DNA of 64,000 nt from Anaerolineae bacterium (lineage in GTDB: Bacteria; Chloroflexota; Anaerolineae; Anaerolineales; Villigracilaceae): contig QEXW01000080.1 of assembly GCA_003130845.1 (NCBI GenBank), positions 62,001-126,000 on the forward strand, given 5' to 3'. The notes under the pieces are model-generated. The model did not search any database. It saw only the letters and a list, made by a program, of their open reading frames with translations, and was not told the DNA's origin. The translations under genes and the position numbers were made by a program. Positions 16,566 through 24,563 of this stretch are shown here, in pieces (positions within the stretch are counted from its first letter, which is position 1; the number at the start of each line of letters is the position of its first letter).

Positions 16566-19097
16566 ATGCGAAAAATTACCCTCGCCCTATTGTTCTTTGC
16601 CTTGTTCTTCGGCTTCATTTCCCCGGCGCAGGCGAGGGACCCAATTCGGGTGTACTACGCCGGTGAGCGCGATGCGGTCTATACCGCGCTGACTATCGCC
16701 CCCGCAGGCACATTCACGTTCGTGGAAGACCCGCTCCAGGCGGATGTGTACGTCCTGAACGGGGTGATTCCCTCTGATGAGCGCATCCCCCGCCGCATTC
16801 AAGCCGGCGCGGGCGCGGTGATTCTCTTCGGCCCAGAGATTGGCGCAGCACAAGTGCAAAACGTGGTGGGCATTCCGCTTAGCCTGAAAACAGCCGACAG
16901 CCCCATCAGCGTGACCCAAGCGAAGGGGAGTTCCGACCCGCTCGTCACCGGTATCGTATGGAATAGCGCGCCCCAACTGCGCGAGCGGCATCAGGTCGAA
17001 TCGCCGGTTTCGTCTCTTGTTCCGCTGGTAACGGGGTACGAAACCGGCGATTGGATTCTGTTCTCCCACCATGAGCGGGTCTTCATTTGGACGGCCTGGC
17101 TGGGGGAAAGTAACCCGCAAATCCAGGAGTGGGCTTATTTCAACTACCTGGTCTATCACCTGGCAACGCGCGCCGCCGGGCAGACACCGCTCTCTTTCGC
17201 TGATTACCCCGCTTCGCCCGTGCCGCACGCGACCGAGCGCAACCTGATTGTGGGCGCAGTGCTGACCCTAGTGGCGCTGACCCTGGTGGTCTTTTTCTTT
17301 GTGCGCCGTTACAGCCTGGCGCACCCTGAAGTGCTGGAGCGCATCGTCTCCGCCCGCGCCGATTTTGAAACGCGCCAAGAACAGACTGCCTGGGAGGAAG
17401 TCGGTTTCCATCGTCCGCTTTCAGGCTTCCTGCTGGCGCTGGCCATGGGCATCGTCCTGTTCATTCCACTCATCATCTACCAAAACCTGGTTCTGCCGAA
17501 TTACATTCTGCCTTCGGCGCAGGCGCTCGGCACCTGGGGCCGGGTGACGCAGTTCTTCAACCTGATGTGGACATTCTTCGACATGGGAACTTCGCTGGCC
17601 TTCATCAAATATCTCAGCGAATACCGCGTCCACGACCCGAGTCGCGGCATTAAATTTGGGCAGTTGTTCGTGTGGTGGCAGGCCATTTCGGGCGCCATTC
17701 AGGTAGCGTTGGTGATTGCGCTGACGGCCACCTACGCACCGTCTTCGGCTTTTGCGCTTTACACCTGGAGCGTGATTGTCCATGCGCTGATTCAGGTGCC
17801 AGGCTTCTACCAAATCTTCCGCCATGCGCTGACGGGTTTCCAGCGGCAAGATTATTCGCGCGCTCTTGACCTAGCGGTGACGATGTTCCCGCTGGTTGTC
17901 CAGCCGATTGTCGTGACTCTCATGTATCGCTGGGGAACCGCCCACCCGATTTACGGCGGTGTCAACGGCGGTGTGATTGGCATGGGAATTGCCGCCTACC
18001 TGGTGGAGTTCCTGACCTTTTTGCTCGGCTGGTGGCTCTACCGCCACATCGGCTATAATGCCGGGATTTTGTTCCTGGCGCATTTCGATTGGGATACAGT
18101 GCGGACGAGCATCCGCTTTGGGGTATTTGCGATGGTCGGTTCGATGGCCTGGGCAGCGGGACAGGCGGCGGAGATTGCCATCACGCAGGCGCGGCTGGTA
18201 AACTATGCCGAAATTTGGGGCAACTGGGGCATGGCGCAAAATTTCATCTTCGCGTTCAACATCGTGGCAATCTTGTTCGATGGCACGATGGCGGCGGTCT
18301 CCGAGGCGGTTTCCAGCGGCAAACGTCTGCTGGCACAGTATTACAGCGCGATGATGTACAAATGGGGCGGGTTGATGAGCGCCTTTCTGGGAGCGGTCTT
18401 GCTGGCGGTTGGCCCAAAGTTCATCCTGGGCGCAACCGGCATCGAATTCGAGCGCGCCGCGGTGTATATCCTGCCGCTGGCGGTGTGGGGCGCGCTTCAG
18501 TACCCCTCGTGGGTCTCCGACCAAGTGGCGCTGGGGGCCGATAAGCCTTGGCTCAAGGCGCTGATGGTCTTTGGCGAGCAGGTATTGCGCGTGGTGTTGG
18601 TTTTCTTGCTGTTGGAGCGGTTCCAAGTAACGGGGCTAATCATCGCTTATCTGATTGCGCTCAACAGCAAAAACATTGTGGCGTATTTTATCAACCACCG
18701 GCTGTGCTACCCGCAGAAGTTCTATGCCTGGCAATCGCTGTTCGCGCCCTTGCTGGCGGCAACGGCGCACTATCTGGTATTAAACTTCATCAACACGTTC
18801 ATCTGGCGTGACGACCAGGTGACCAGCATTCTGATTTTCTTTATCGGCATCCTACCCTCCTTCCCGGTCTATCTGTTCTTCTACGGGCTGGCGGGTGGAT
18901 GGGATGACGGCACACTGGCCGAGTTCAGGCAGGCAGTGGAATTGAGCGGTTTCACCCGTCCCTTGGCGTGGGTAATGTGGAAAGCATCCGAACTTGGCGC
19001 GCGGCTCAGCCCGCTGAATGGGCGCTTCCCGATTGCCATCCGCCCGGCGGCGATGGAAGAAGCTCGCGCGTTGACGGAGGAGCGGGTGAGATTGTAG
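16566..19097 (+). CDS. flippase-like polytopic membrane protein with N-terminal extracytoplasmic domain
   Basis: This 843-residue protein has a signal peptide (residues 1-23, ending PAQA), an extracytoplasmic alpha/beta domain of about 200 residues with a Rossmann-like pattern (VLNGVIP, GAGAVILFGPEIG), a membrane helix near 222-244, and then about 12 further helices. These resemble the MOP flippase fold of polysaccharide exporters (GTSLAFIKYLSEYR). It probably moves a lipid-linked glycan or related amphipathic molecule. The fused N-terminal domain is unusual for the family. GGAAGAG precedes the ATG. It ends next to a short GGATTGNAG-type repeat and the convergent GH31 gene. Confidence 0.65.
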   Translation: MRKITLALLFFALFFGFISPAQARDPIRVYYAGERDAVYTALTIAPAGTFTFVEDPLQADVYVLNGVIPSDERIPRRIQAGAGAVILFGPEIGAAQVQNVVGIPLSLKTADSPISVTQAKGSSDPLVTGIVWNSAPQLRERHQVESPVSSLVPLVTGYETGDWILFSHHERVFIWTAWLGESNPQIQEWAYFNYLVYHLATRAAGQTPLSFADYPASPVPHATERNLIVGAVLTLVALTLVVFFFVRRYSLAHPEVLERIVSARADFETRQEQTAWEEVGFHRPLSGFLLALAMGIVLFIPLIIYQNLVLPNYILPSAQALGTWGRVTQFFNLMWTFFDMGTSLAFIKYLSEYRVHDPSRGIKFGQLFVWWQAISGAIQVALVIALTATYAPSSAFALYTWSVIVHALIQVPGFYQIFRHALTGFQRQDYSRALDLAVTMFPLVVQPIVVTLMYRWGTAHPIYGGVNGGVIGMGIAAYLVEFLTFLLGWWLYRHIGYNAGILFLAHFDWDTVRTSIRFGVFAMVGSMAWAAGQAAEIAITQARLVNYAEIWGNWGMAQNFIFAFNIVAILFDGTMAAVSEAVSSGKRLLAQYYSAMMYKWGGLMSAFLGAVLLAVGPKFILGATGIEFERAAVYILPLAVWGALQYPSWVSDQVALGADKPWLKALMVFGEQVLRVVLVFLLLERFQVTGLIIAYLIALNSKNIVAYFINHRLCYPQKFYAWQSLFAPLLAATAHYLVLNFINTFIWRDDQVTSILIFFIGILPSFPVYLFFYGLAGGWDDGTLAEFRQAVELSGFTRPLAWVMWKASELGARLSPLNGRFPIAIRPAAMEEARALTEERVRL

Positions 19098-19140
19098 GAT
19101 TGGAGGATTGGAGGATTGCAGGATTGCAGATTGTAGAGGA
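19091..19140. repeat. short degenerate GGATTG(G/C)A tandem repeat
   Basis: Between the convergent flippase and GH31 genes lies a run of about five 8-9 base units of the form ATTGGAGG or ATTGCAGG. It starts inside the stop codon region of the flippase gene. No hairpin or T-run is evident. Confidence 0.6.
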
Positions 19141-21555
19141 TTACTCCTGCAAGGCATGTTCGAGCGCGGCGCGTTGGGCGGGGGTGAGGTGAACGGCAAA
19201 CGCGCCCAGCGCATTCGGGTTGGCGAGCAATTCGGGCAGGCGGGCGTCTATCTCTTTTTTGACCCAACTCGACAGGCGGAAAAGGCGCAGGTAACGGCGT
19301 ACCCTTTCCGGGCGGCGGTCACGCCCCTCGCGCAGAGTCCCCGCTGTCACGGAGAGTTCCACTTCGAGCAAGTCGGAAGGTGCGAGGGTGATTCCACACA
19401 CCGAGAAAACCGAAGCCGGCTCGTTCCAGGTGGTTTCTGCCGAGAGCGCGCTGCCGTTGATGGCTACGCGAATTTTTTCGGGTTGGCGAATGCCTCGAAA
19501 GCGCAGTTCCACCGACCGTGCGGCGGGCAGATGACGGGTTTGGCCTTCGGCAGGTTCGATGCGGACGACCTGGCGGGTTTCTTCCCAGGTTTGGGTAATA
19601 CGAATGCGACTAGACGCTCCCTGCTCATACGCACGGCTCACGCCGTCATCTTCGTAGAGCGTAAAGGCGCCCTGCCCACCGGGGAAAAGTTCCAGGACAA
19701 GCTGGCGAGGCGGGTCGGTTTGGGCGAGCGATTCTTCGCCCGCCAGCGGCACAATGCCCCCGGCGCGGGCAAAGACCGGGATGTCTTCCAGCGCGCCGTA
19801 AACTGTGACCCAGCGCCCACCCGCGAAGCGTTCCCCGCTGAAGAAGTGATACCACTCGCCAGCAGGCAGCCAGACGGCGGCCTGGCTCAGGCCGGTTTCT
19901 TCACTGCGCGGGCTGACGAAGGGCGCGGCGAGCAATTGGTCGCCGAACAAGTACTGGTTGGGACAGAGGTAGGCGTTTTCGTCTTCGGGATGTTCATAAT
20001 ACATCGGCGCGCAGAGCGGAATGGCGGTCTGGCTGAAACGCCAGGCCATGCTGTAAAGATACGGAATGAGGGCGTGCCGCAAGCGCAGGGCAGCGCGCGC
20101 CAGTTGGAAGGTCTCTTCGCCAAAGGCCCAGGGCGCGCGGTCTTGGTAGGGGTTTTTGGTGCAGTGTAGGCGCAAAATGGGGCTGAAGACGCCGTATTGC
20201 ACCCAGCGCAGGTAGAGTTCCGGGTCTTCGATGCCGTCCATGTGGCCGCCGATGTCGTGACTCCACCAACCGAAGCCCACGTTGGCGGCGGTGGCGGTGA
20301 AATAGGGCTGGAAGGCCAGCGATTTCCACGAGACCACGCTATCGCCAGAGAAGCCGATGGGGTAACGGTGATTGCCCAACCCGCCCCAGCGGGAGAAGAC
20401 GAAGGGGCGCCGGCTGCCATCGCGGCCCAAATCGTAAAAGTGCAGGTGATTGAGCCACCAGAGTGGGTCGAGTGTTTCGGCCACGGCGCGACGCGATTCG
20501 GAGAGCCGCGCGCCCTGCTGCCAGTCCATCCACCAGAAATCCACGCCCTGTGCCTCGTAGGGATGGTGCAGCACCTCGAAGTAGTGGCGGGTGAACTCCG
20601 GGTCGGCGATGTCGAAGCGGACGGGGTGGCCGCTGGCCGGGTCGAGGCCCATCCGTTTTGCCATTTCGGGGTACATCGCCTCGTGCGGCCAAATGCCATC
20701 CGCCGGGTGCAGGTTCAGAGCGGTTCGTAAGCCCATCTCATGCAGCCAGCGCAGCAGGCCAGGCGGGTCGGGGAAGAGTTGGCGGTTCCAGGTGTAACCG
20801 GTCCAGCCGCTGCTCTCGTTGCCGGTTTGGGTGATGTGCCAGTCCATATCAATGATGCAAACCGAGAGCGGCGTCTCGCGGCGGCGAAATTCCAACATCA
20901 GGGCTTGCAATTCGTCCTGCGAATACTCCCAGTAGCGGCTCCACCAGTTGCCCAAAATCCAGCGCGGGATGAGCGGCACGCCCCCGGCCACCTTGAAGTA
21001 ATCCTGCAGACAGGCCAGGTAATCATGGCCATAGCCGAAGAAGTACAGGTCACGCGCTTTGCCGGCCGGACGCAGGGTGAGCCAGCCGGTTTCATCGAAA
21101 ACCAGGCTGTCGGAATCATCCACCACCGCCCAGCCAGAGCGCGAGAGCAGGCCGTGTTCGAGCGGAATTGCGCCATCGGCGCCATCCAGGGTGCGCCCGG
21201 TGCCGCGCAGGTTGTGGTGGTCCCAATCGCCATAGCGCCAGGTGACGCCCGTCGCGCGGACGGTAATGGAAAGCGTCTCGCGCCGAAAGCCGCGCGGGCT
21301 GACGCGGTACGAGAGCAGGAGCGCGCCGGTGTCAATTTCGACCAGCGAATCGCTCTGTTTGACATGAAAAGGTGGCACGGGCTGACGGCGAAACCAAAAC
21401 GCTTGACTAGGACGCTCCTCGAAGCGTTCTTCGGGGTGGTATTCCAGCCGAAGCAGACGGTCGGTCAGGACGGTGAAGCGCACCCCCGGCGCGCGGACGA
21501 CGGCAGCGGGGTCGGCCAGGGGCTGAAAAGGGATGGAGGGGAGTTGGTAGGTCAT
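19141..21555 (-). CDS. glycoside hydrolase family 31 alpha-glucosidase-like
   Basis: This 804-residue protein has the GH31 layout: N-terminal beta domain to about 190, a TIM barrel to about 570, and C-terminal beta domains. The nucleophile is Asp344 in DFWWMDW and the acid/base is Asp405 in GFSGDS; the family motif SHDIGGH follows. GH31 enzymes remove alpha-linked glucose or xylose from oligosaccharides. There is no signal peptide, so it is likely cytoplasmic. A seven-codon upstream extension is in frame, but GGAG precedes the ATG at 21555. It lies 22 bases after the rlmI stop, so the two are probably cotranscribed. Confidence 0.92.
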   Translation of the reverse strand: MTYQLPSIPFQPLADPAAVVRAPGVRFTVLTDRLLRLEYHPEERFEERPSQAFWFRRQPVPPFHVKQSDSLVEIDTGALLLSYRVSPRGFRRETLSITVRATGVTWRYGDWDHHNLRGTGRTLDGADGAIPLEHGLLSRSGWAVVDDSDSLVFDETGWLTLRPAGKARDLYFFGYGHDYLACLQDYFKVAGGVPLIPRWILGNWWSRYWEYSQDELQALMLEFRRRETPLSVCIIDMDWHITQTGNESSGWTGYTWNRQLFPDPPGLLRWLHEMGLRTALNLHPADGIWPHEAMYPEMAKRMGLDPASGHPVRFDIADPEFTRHYFEVLHHPYEAQGVDFWWMDWQQGARLSESRRAVAETLDPLWWLNHLHFYDLGRDGSRRPFVFSRWGGLGNHRYPIGFSGDSVVSWKSLAFQPYFTATAANVGFGWWSHDIGGHMDGIEDPELYLRWVQYGVFSPILRLHCTKNPYQDRAPWAFGEETFQLARAALRLRHALIPYLYSMAWRFSQTAIPLCAPMYYEHPEDENAYLCPNQYLFGDQLLAAPFVSPRSEETGLSQAAVWLPAGEWYHFFSGERFAGGRWVTVYGALEDIPVFARAGGIVPLAGEESLAQTDPPRQLVLELFPGGQGAFTLYEDDGVSRAYEQGASSRIRITQTWEETRQVVRIEPAEGQTRHLPAARSVELRFRGIRQPEKIRVAINGSALSAETTWNEPASVFSVCGITLAPSDLLEVELSVTAGTLREGRDRRPERVRRYLRLFRLSSWVKKEIDARLPELLANPNALGAFAVHLTPAQRAALEHALQE

Positions 21556-21577
21556 GGATGGAATTCTCCGACACAAT

Positions 21578-22798
21578 TTAGCTCTTCACACAAACCAAGC
21601 CTTTCAGGTAAGCGCCTTCAGGAAAGTGTAGGGCAACCGGGTGGTCAGGGCCTTGGGAAAGATGCTCGACAATTTGTGCATCTACACCAGCATCTAAGGC
21701 GGCCGAAGCCACGATTTTCTGGAACAAAGCGGCATCTATGCCACCAGAACAGGAAAAAGTGACCAGAATACCGCCCGGCCGCAAGAGTTTGAAAGCCAAG
21801 CGGTTGATGTCTTTGTAACCACGTGCGGCCTTTTCGGCTTGGGAAGCGGTTGGGGCAAATTTGGGTGGGTCGAGGATGATTAAGTCCCAAGCGCGATTCT
21901 GGTCACGAAATTTTCGCAAGGCGGTAAAAACATCCGCCTCGAGCCAGTGCGCCTGCTCAGATGAAAGGCCATTGAGACGCGCATTCTCTTGGCCCAAAGC
22001 GAGCGCCTCGCTGCTTGTATCTACTGAAAGGAGGGACTTGGCTCCACCCGCCGCGGCATAGATGCTAAAGCCCCCGGTATAGCAAAAACAATTCAACACC
22101 TCGCGTCCCCGCGCCAATTCGGCCACCCGTTTGCGGTTCGCACGTTGGTCAAGATAGAACCCGGTCTTATGACCGACTTCTACGTTAACGAGGAATTTCA
22201 GACCATGCTCATGAATGGGTATCAGTGGAGAATCGAGCGTGCCTCGCAACAGACCGCTGCGGGGCGGCAGGCCTTCCAATTCGCGCACATCCGCATCCGA
22301 GCGCTCATAAATCGTCGTTGCGCCGGTAAGTTCAAGCAGCAAATCGGCCAAGGTCTCGCGCCAAAATTCACTTCCGGCGGTGAGAGCTTGCAAGACCAGC
22401 ACGCTCCCATAGCAATCTACCACAAGCCCAGGCAAGGCGTCCGATTCAGCATGAATCAGGCGAAAGGCGTTGGTCTCTGCCTTATCTGTAACCCCGCTTT
22501 CGGCGCAAGAGGGAGCAAAACCGAACAAGGTCCGACGGTGCAGAGCAGCCCGGATACGACGGCGAAAAAAATCAACATCTACCGCTTCGTCCGGGTCAAA
22601 GGTCCAAACGCGGGCTCGAATTTGGGAGTGGGGTGACCAGGCAGCACGCGCTAGAAATTGGCCTTGCGCATCACGCACTTCAACCGTTTCCCCTGGACGA
22701 GGGTCACCGACGACACGTTGCACCGCACCGGAAAAAATCCACGGATGACGGCGTAGGAGTGATTTTTCACGTTCGGGTTTGAGAAAGAGAACAGCCAT
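21578..22798 (-). CDS. rlmI: 23S rRNA cytosine-C5 methyltransferase, RlmI-like
   Basis: This 406-residue protein has an N-terminal PUA-like domain (RHPWIFSGAV near residue 15), a middle domain, and a C-terminal SAM-dependent Rossmann methyltransferase (VLNCFCYTGGFS and IILDPPKFA), as in RlmI and close relatives that methylate a cytosine of 23S rRNA. The catalytic Cys is expected in VTFSCSGG. The start is the ATG at 22798; TATACT ends only 6 bases upstream, so the mRNA is probably leaderless. It is divergent from pabBC across only 34 bases. Confidence 0.88.
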   Translation of the reverse strand: MAVLFLKPEREKSLLRRHPWIFSGAVQRVVGDPRPGETVEVRDAQGQFLARAAWSPHSQIRARVWTFDPDEAVDVDFFRRRIRAALHRRTLFGFAPSCAESGVTDKAETNAFRLIHAESDALPGLVVDCYGSVLVLQALTAGSEFWRETLADLLLELTGATTIYERSDADVRELEGLPPRSGLLRGTLDSPLIPIHEHGLKFLVNVEVGHKTGFYLDQRANRKRVAELARGREVLNCFCYTGGFSIYAAAGGAKSLLSVDTSSEALALGQENARLNGLSSEQAHWLEADVFTALRKFRDQNRAWDLIILDPPKFAPTASQAEKAARGYKDINRLAFKLLRPGGILVTFSCSGGIDAALFQKIVASAALDAGVDAQIVEHLSQGPDHPVALHFPEGAYLKGLVCVKS

Positions 22799-22832
22799 GA
22801 GGTGAGTATAACGCACATGCTATAATTTTTGC
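22799..22832. promoter_or_regulatory. divergent leaderless promoter pair
   Basis: On the plus strand TGCTATAAT (22818-22826) ends 6 bases before the GTG at 22833. On the minus strand TATACT (22810-22805) ends 6 bases before the ATG at 22798. Both transcripts would begin at or within a base or two of the start codon. Neither gene has a Shine-Dalgarno. Confidence 0.65.
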
Positions 22833-24554
22833 GTGACTAACAAGGTACTGCTCTTCGACCATTTTTCACAAGGCTGGCTGGAGTTCATCAACCCGGTCAG
22901 CGTTCTCTCTGCACAACAAACAACGGATGTGCTGTCGGTGCTACAGGAAGCACAAAAAATGACGGAACGCGGTTTGTGGGTGGCCGGGTTCGTCACATAC
23001 GAGGCAGCCCCGGCCTTCGACCCGGCTTTGCTGACCCATGAGGATACCAGTGGGTTGCCGTTGATATGGTTTGGGGTGTACGAAGCGCCTCGCCCAGCCG
23101 CTGCGCCAGCACCTATCGCGGAGACCGTTCCTTTCTCCTGGCAGGCTTCGCTCAACGCAACAGCATATCAAGCGGGATTCGAGTACATCAAGCAGCAAAT
23201 TGCCGCCGGTCACACCTACCAGGTGAATTACACCTTCCGCTTGCGTGCGCCAATGGCCGACACCCCCCAGGCCTTGTTTGCGCGCGCTGTCCATGCTCAG
23301 GGCGGTGGTTATCCAGTTTTTGTCGAGACGGATGAATGGGTGATTGGCTCTGCTTCGCCTGAGTTATTCTTCTCGCTCGATGGCGGACATCTGGTTTCCA
23401 AGCCGATGAAAGGCACCGCGCCACGCGGGTTGCGCTTAGAAGATGATGTGGCACAAGCCAATTGGCTGAAACAATCCGAAAAAAATCGCGCCGAAAACGT
23501 AATGATTGTGGACATGGTCCGCAACGATATGGGACGCATCGCCCGCATCGGCAGCGTGCATGTGCCAAAGTTATTCGAGGTGGAAAAATACCGCACTGTT
23601 TGGCAAATGACCAGCACAGTGGAATGCCAAACGGATGCATCCCTGAGCGAAATCTTTGTAGCGCTCTTTCCAGCGGCATCCATTACAGGAGCACCCAAAG
23701 CACGTACGATGCAAATCATTCGTAACGTAGAAAATTCGCCGCGTCGCATCTACACCGGTGCGCTTGGCTATGCTGCCCCCAACAGACGTGCGCAATTCAA
23801 TGTGGCTATCCGCACTTTTTTCTTTGAAAAGCACACCGGGCAGGTGGAATACGGCCTGGGTGGCGGAATTGTTTGGGACTCGGAGCCACGCGATGAACTG
23901 CGCGAAGCCTACAACAAAGCCAAAATCCTGACCGCTCCGCCGCCACGCTTTGAACTGCTCGAAACCTTGCTTTGGACACCGCAAAGCGGTTTTACCTTGC
24001 TAGAGCGGCACCTGGCGCGCATGAGAGATTCGGCTCTCTATTTTGGTTTCCCTTTTGATGAGCATCTCATCCGACGCCGCTTACAGGCGCTGGCTATTGA
24101 CCAAGCGAACGAAGCGCAGCGGGTACGGGTGTTACTCAATGCGCAAGGTGAAATTCGCTTGGAACACACACCACTCACCCCGCTACCATCCCCCTACCGG
24201 GTGCGGCTGGCCAAACAGCCTATCTCACCGAACGAGCCGCTTCTGTACCACAAAACCACGCATCGCGCCATCTACCAATCGGCTCGGCAGGATGATTGTG
24301 ATGACACGTTGCTATGGAATGAGCGCGGCGAACTGACCGAAAGCGCCATTGCCAACGTGGTGGTGCAAAAACATGACCAACTTCTCACTCCCCCGGTAGA
24401 ATGCGGATTACTCCCCGGCACAGCACGCGCTGAATGGCTATCGCAAGGCAAGTTACGCGAGGCTGTCATCCGCGTAGAAGAATTGTCCGGCTGTGATAAG
24501 ATATTTCTGTTAAATTCTGTGCGCGGTTTGTGGGAGATTTTGCTGATAAAGTAA
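22833..24554 (+). CDS. pabBC: PabB-PabC fusion: aminodeoxychorismate synthase I / lyase
   Basis: This 573-residue protein joins a chorismate-binding domain (about 1-365; motifs KPMKGTAPRG, NVMIVDMVRND and GAPKARTMQIIR) to a class IV PLP-dependent aminodeoxychorismate lyase (about 370-573; PLP-lysine in LYHKTTHR, NERGELTES). It would make 4-amino-4-deoxychorismate from chorismate and split it to p-aminobenzoate and pyruvate, for folate. The glutamine amidotransferase PabA is not in the window. The start is GTG at 22833, without SD, directly behind an extended -10. The subtilase gene follows after 9 bases. Confidence 0.92.
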   Translation: MTNKVLLFDHFSQGWLEFINPVSVLSAQQTTDVLSVLQEAQKMTERGLWVAGFVTYEAAPAFDPALLTHEDTSGLPLIWFGVYEAPRPAAAPAPIAETVPFSWQASLNATAYQAGFEYIKQQIAAGHTYQVNYTFRLRAPMADTPQALFARAVHAQGGGYPVFVETDEWVIGSASPELFFSLDGGHLVSKPMKGTAPRGLRLEDDVAQANWLKQSEKNRAENVMIVDMVRNDMGRIARIGSVHVPKLFEVEKYRTVWQMTSTVECQTDASLSEIFVALFPAASITGAPKARTMQIIRNVENSPRRIYTGALGYAAPNRRAQFNVAIRTFFFEKHTGQVEYGLGGGIVWDSEPRDELREAYNKAKILTAPPPRFELLETLLWTPQSGFTLLERHLARMRDSALYFGFPFDEHLIRRRLQALAIDQANEAQRVRVLLNAQGEIRLEHTPLTPLPSPYRVRLAKQPISPNEPLLYHKTTHRAIYQSARQDDCDDTLLWNERGELTESAIANVVVQKHDQLLTPPVECGLLPGTARAEWLSQGKLREAVIRVEELSGCDKIFLLNSVRGLWEILLIK

Positions 24555-24563
24555 AGAGGAAAC

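Noticed and set aside
19108-20169. 353-codon plus-strand frame opposite the GH31 gene (and another at 20740-21762)
   Set aside because: Both lie antisense to conserved GH31 sequence and have low-complexity, family-free translations.
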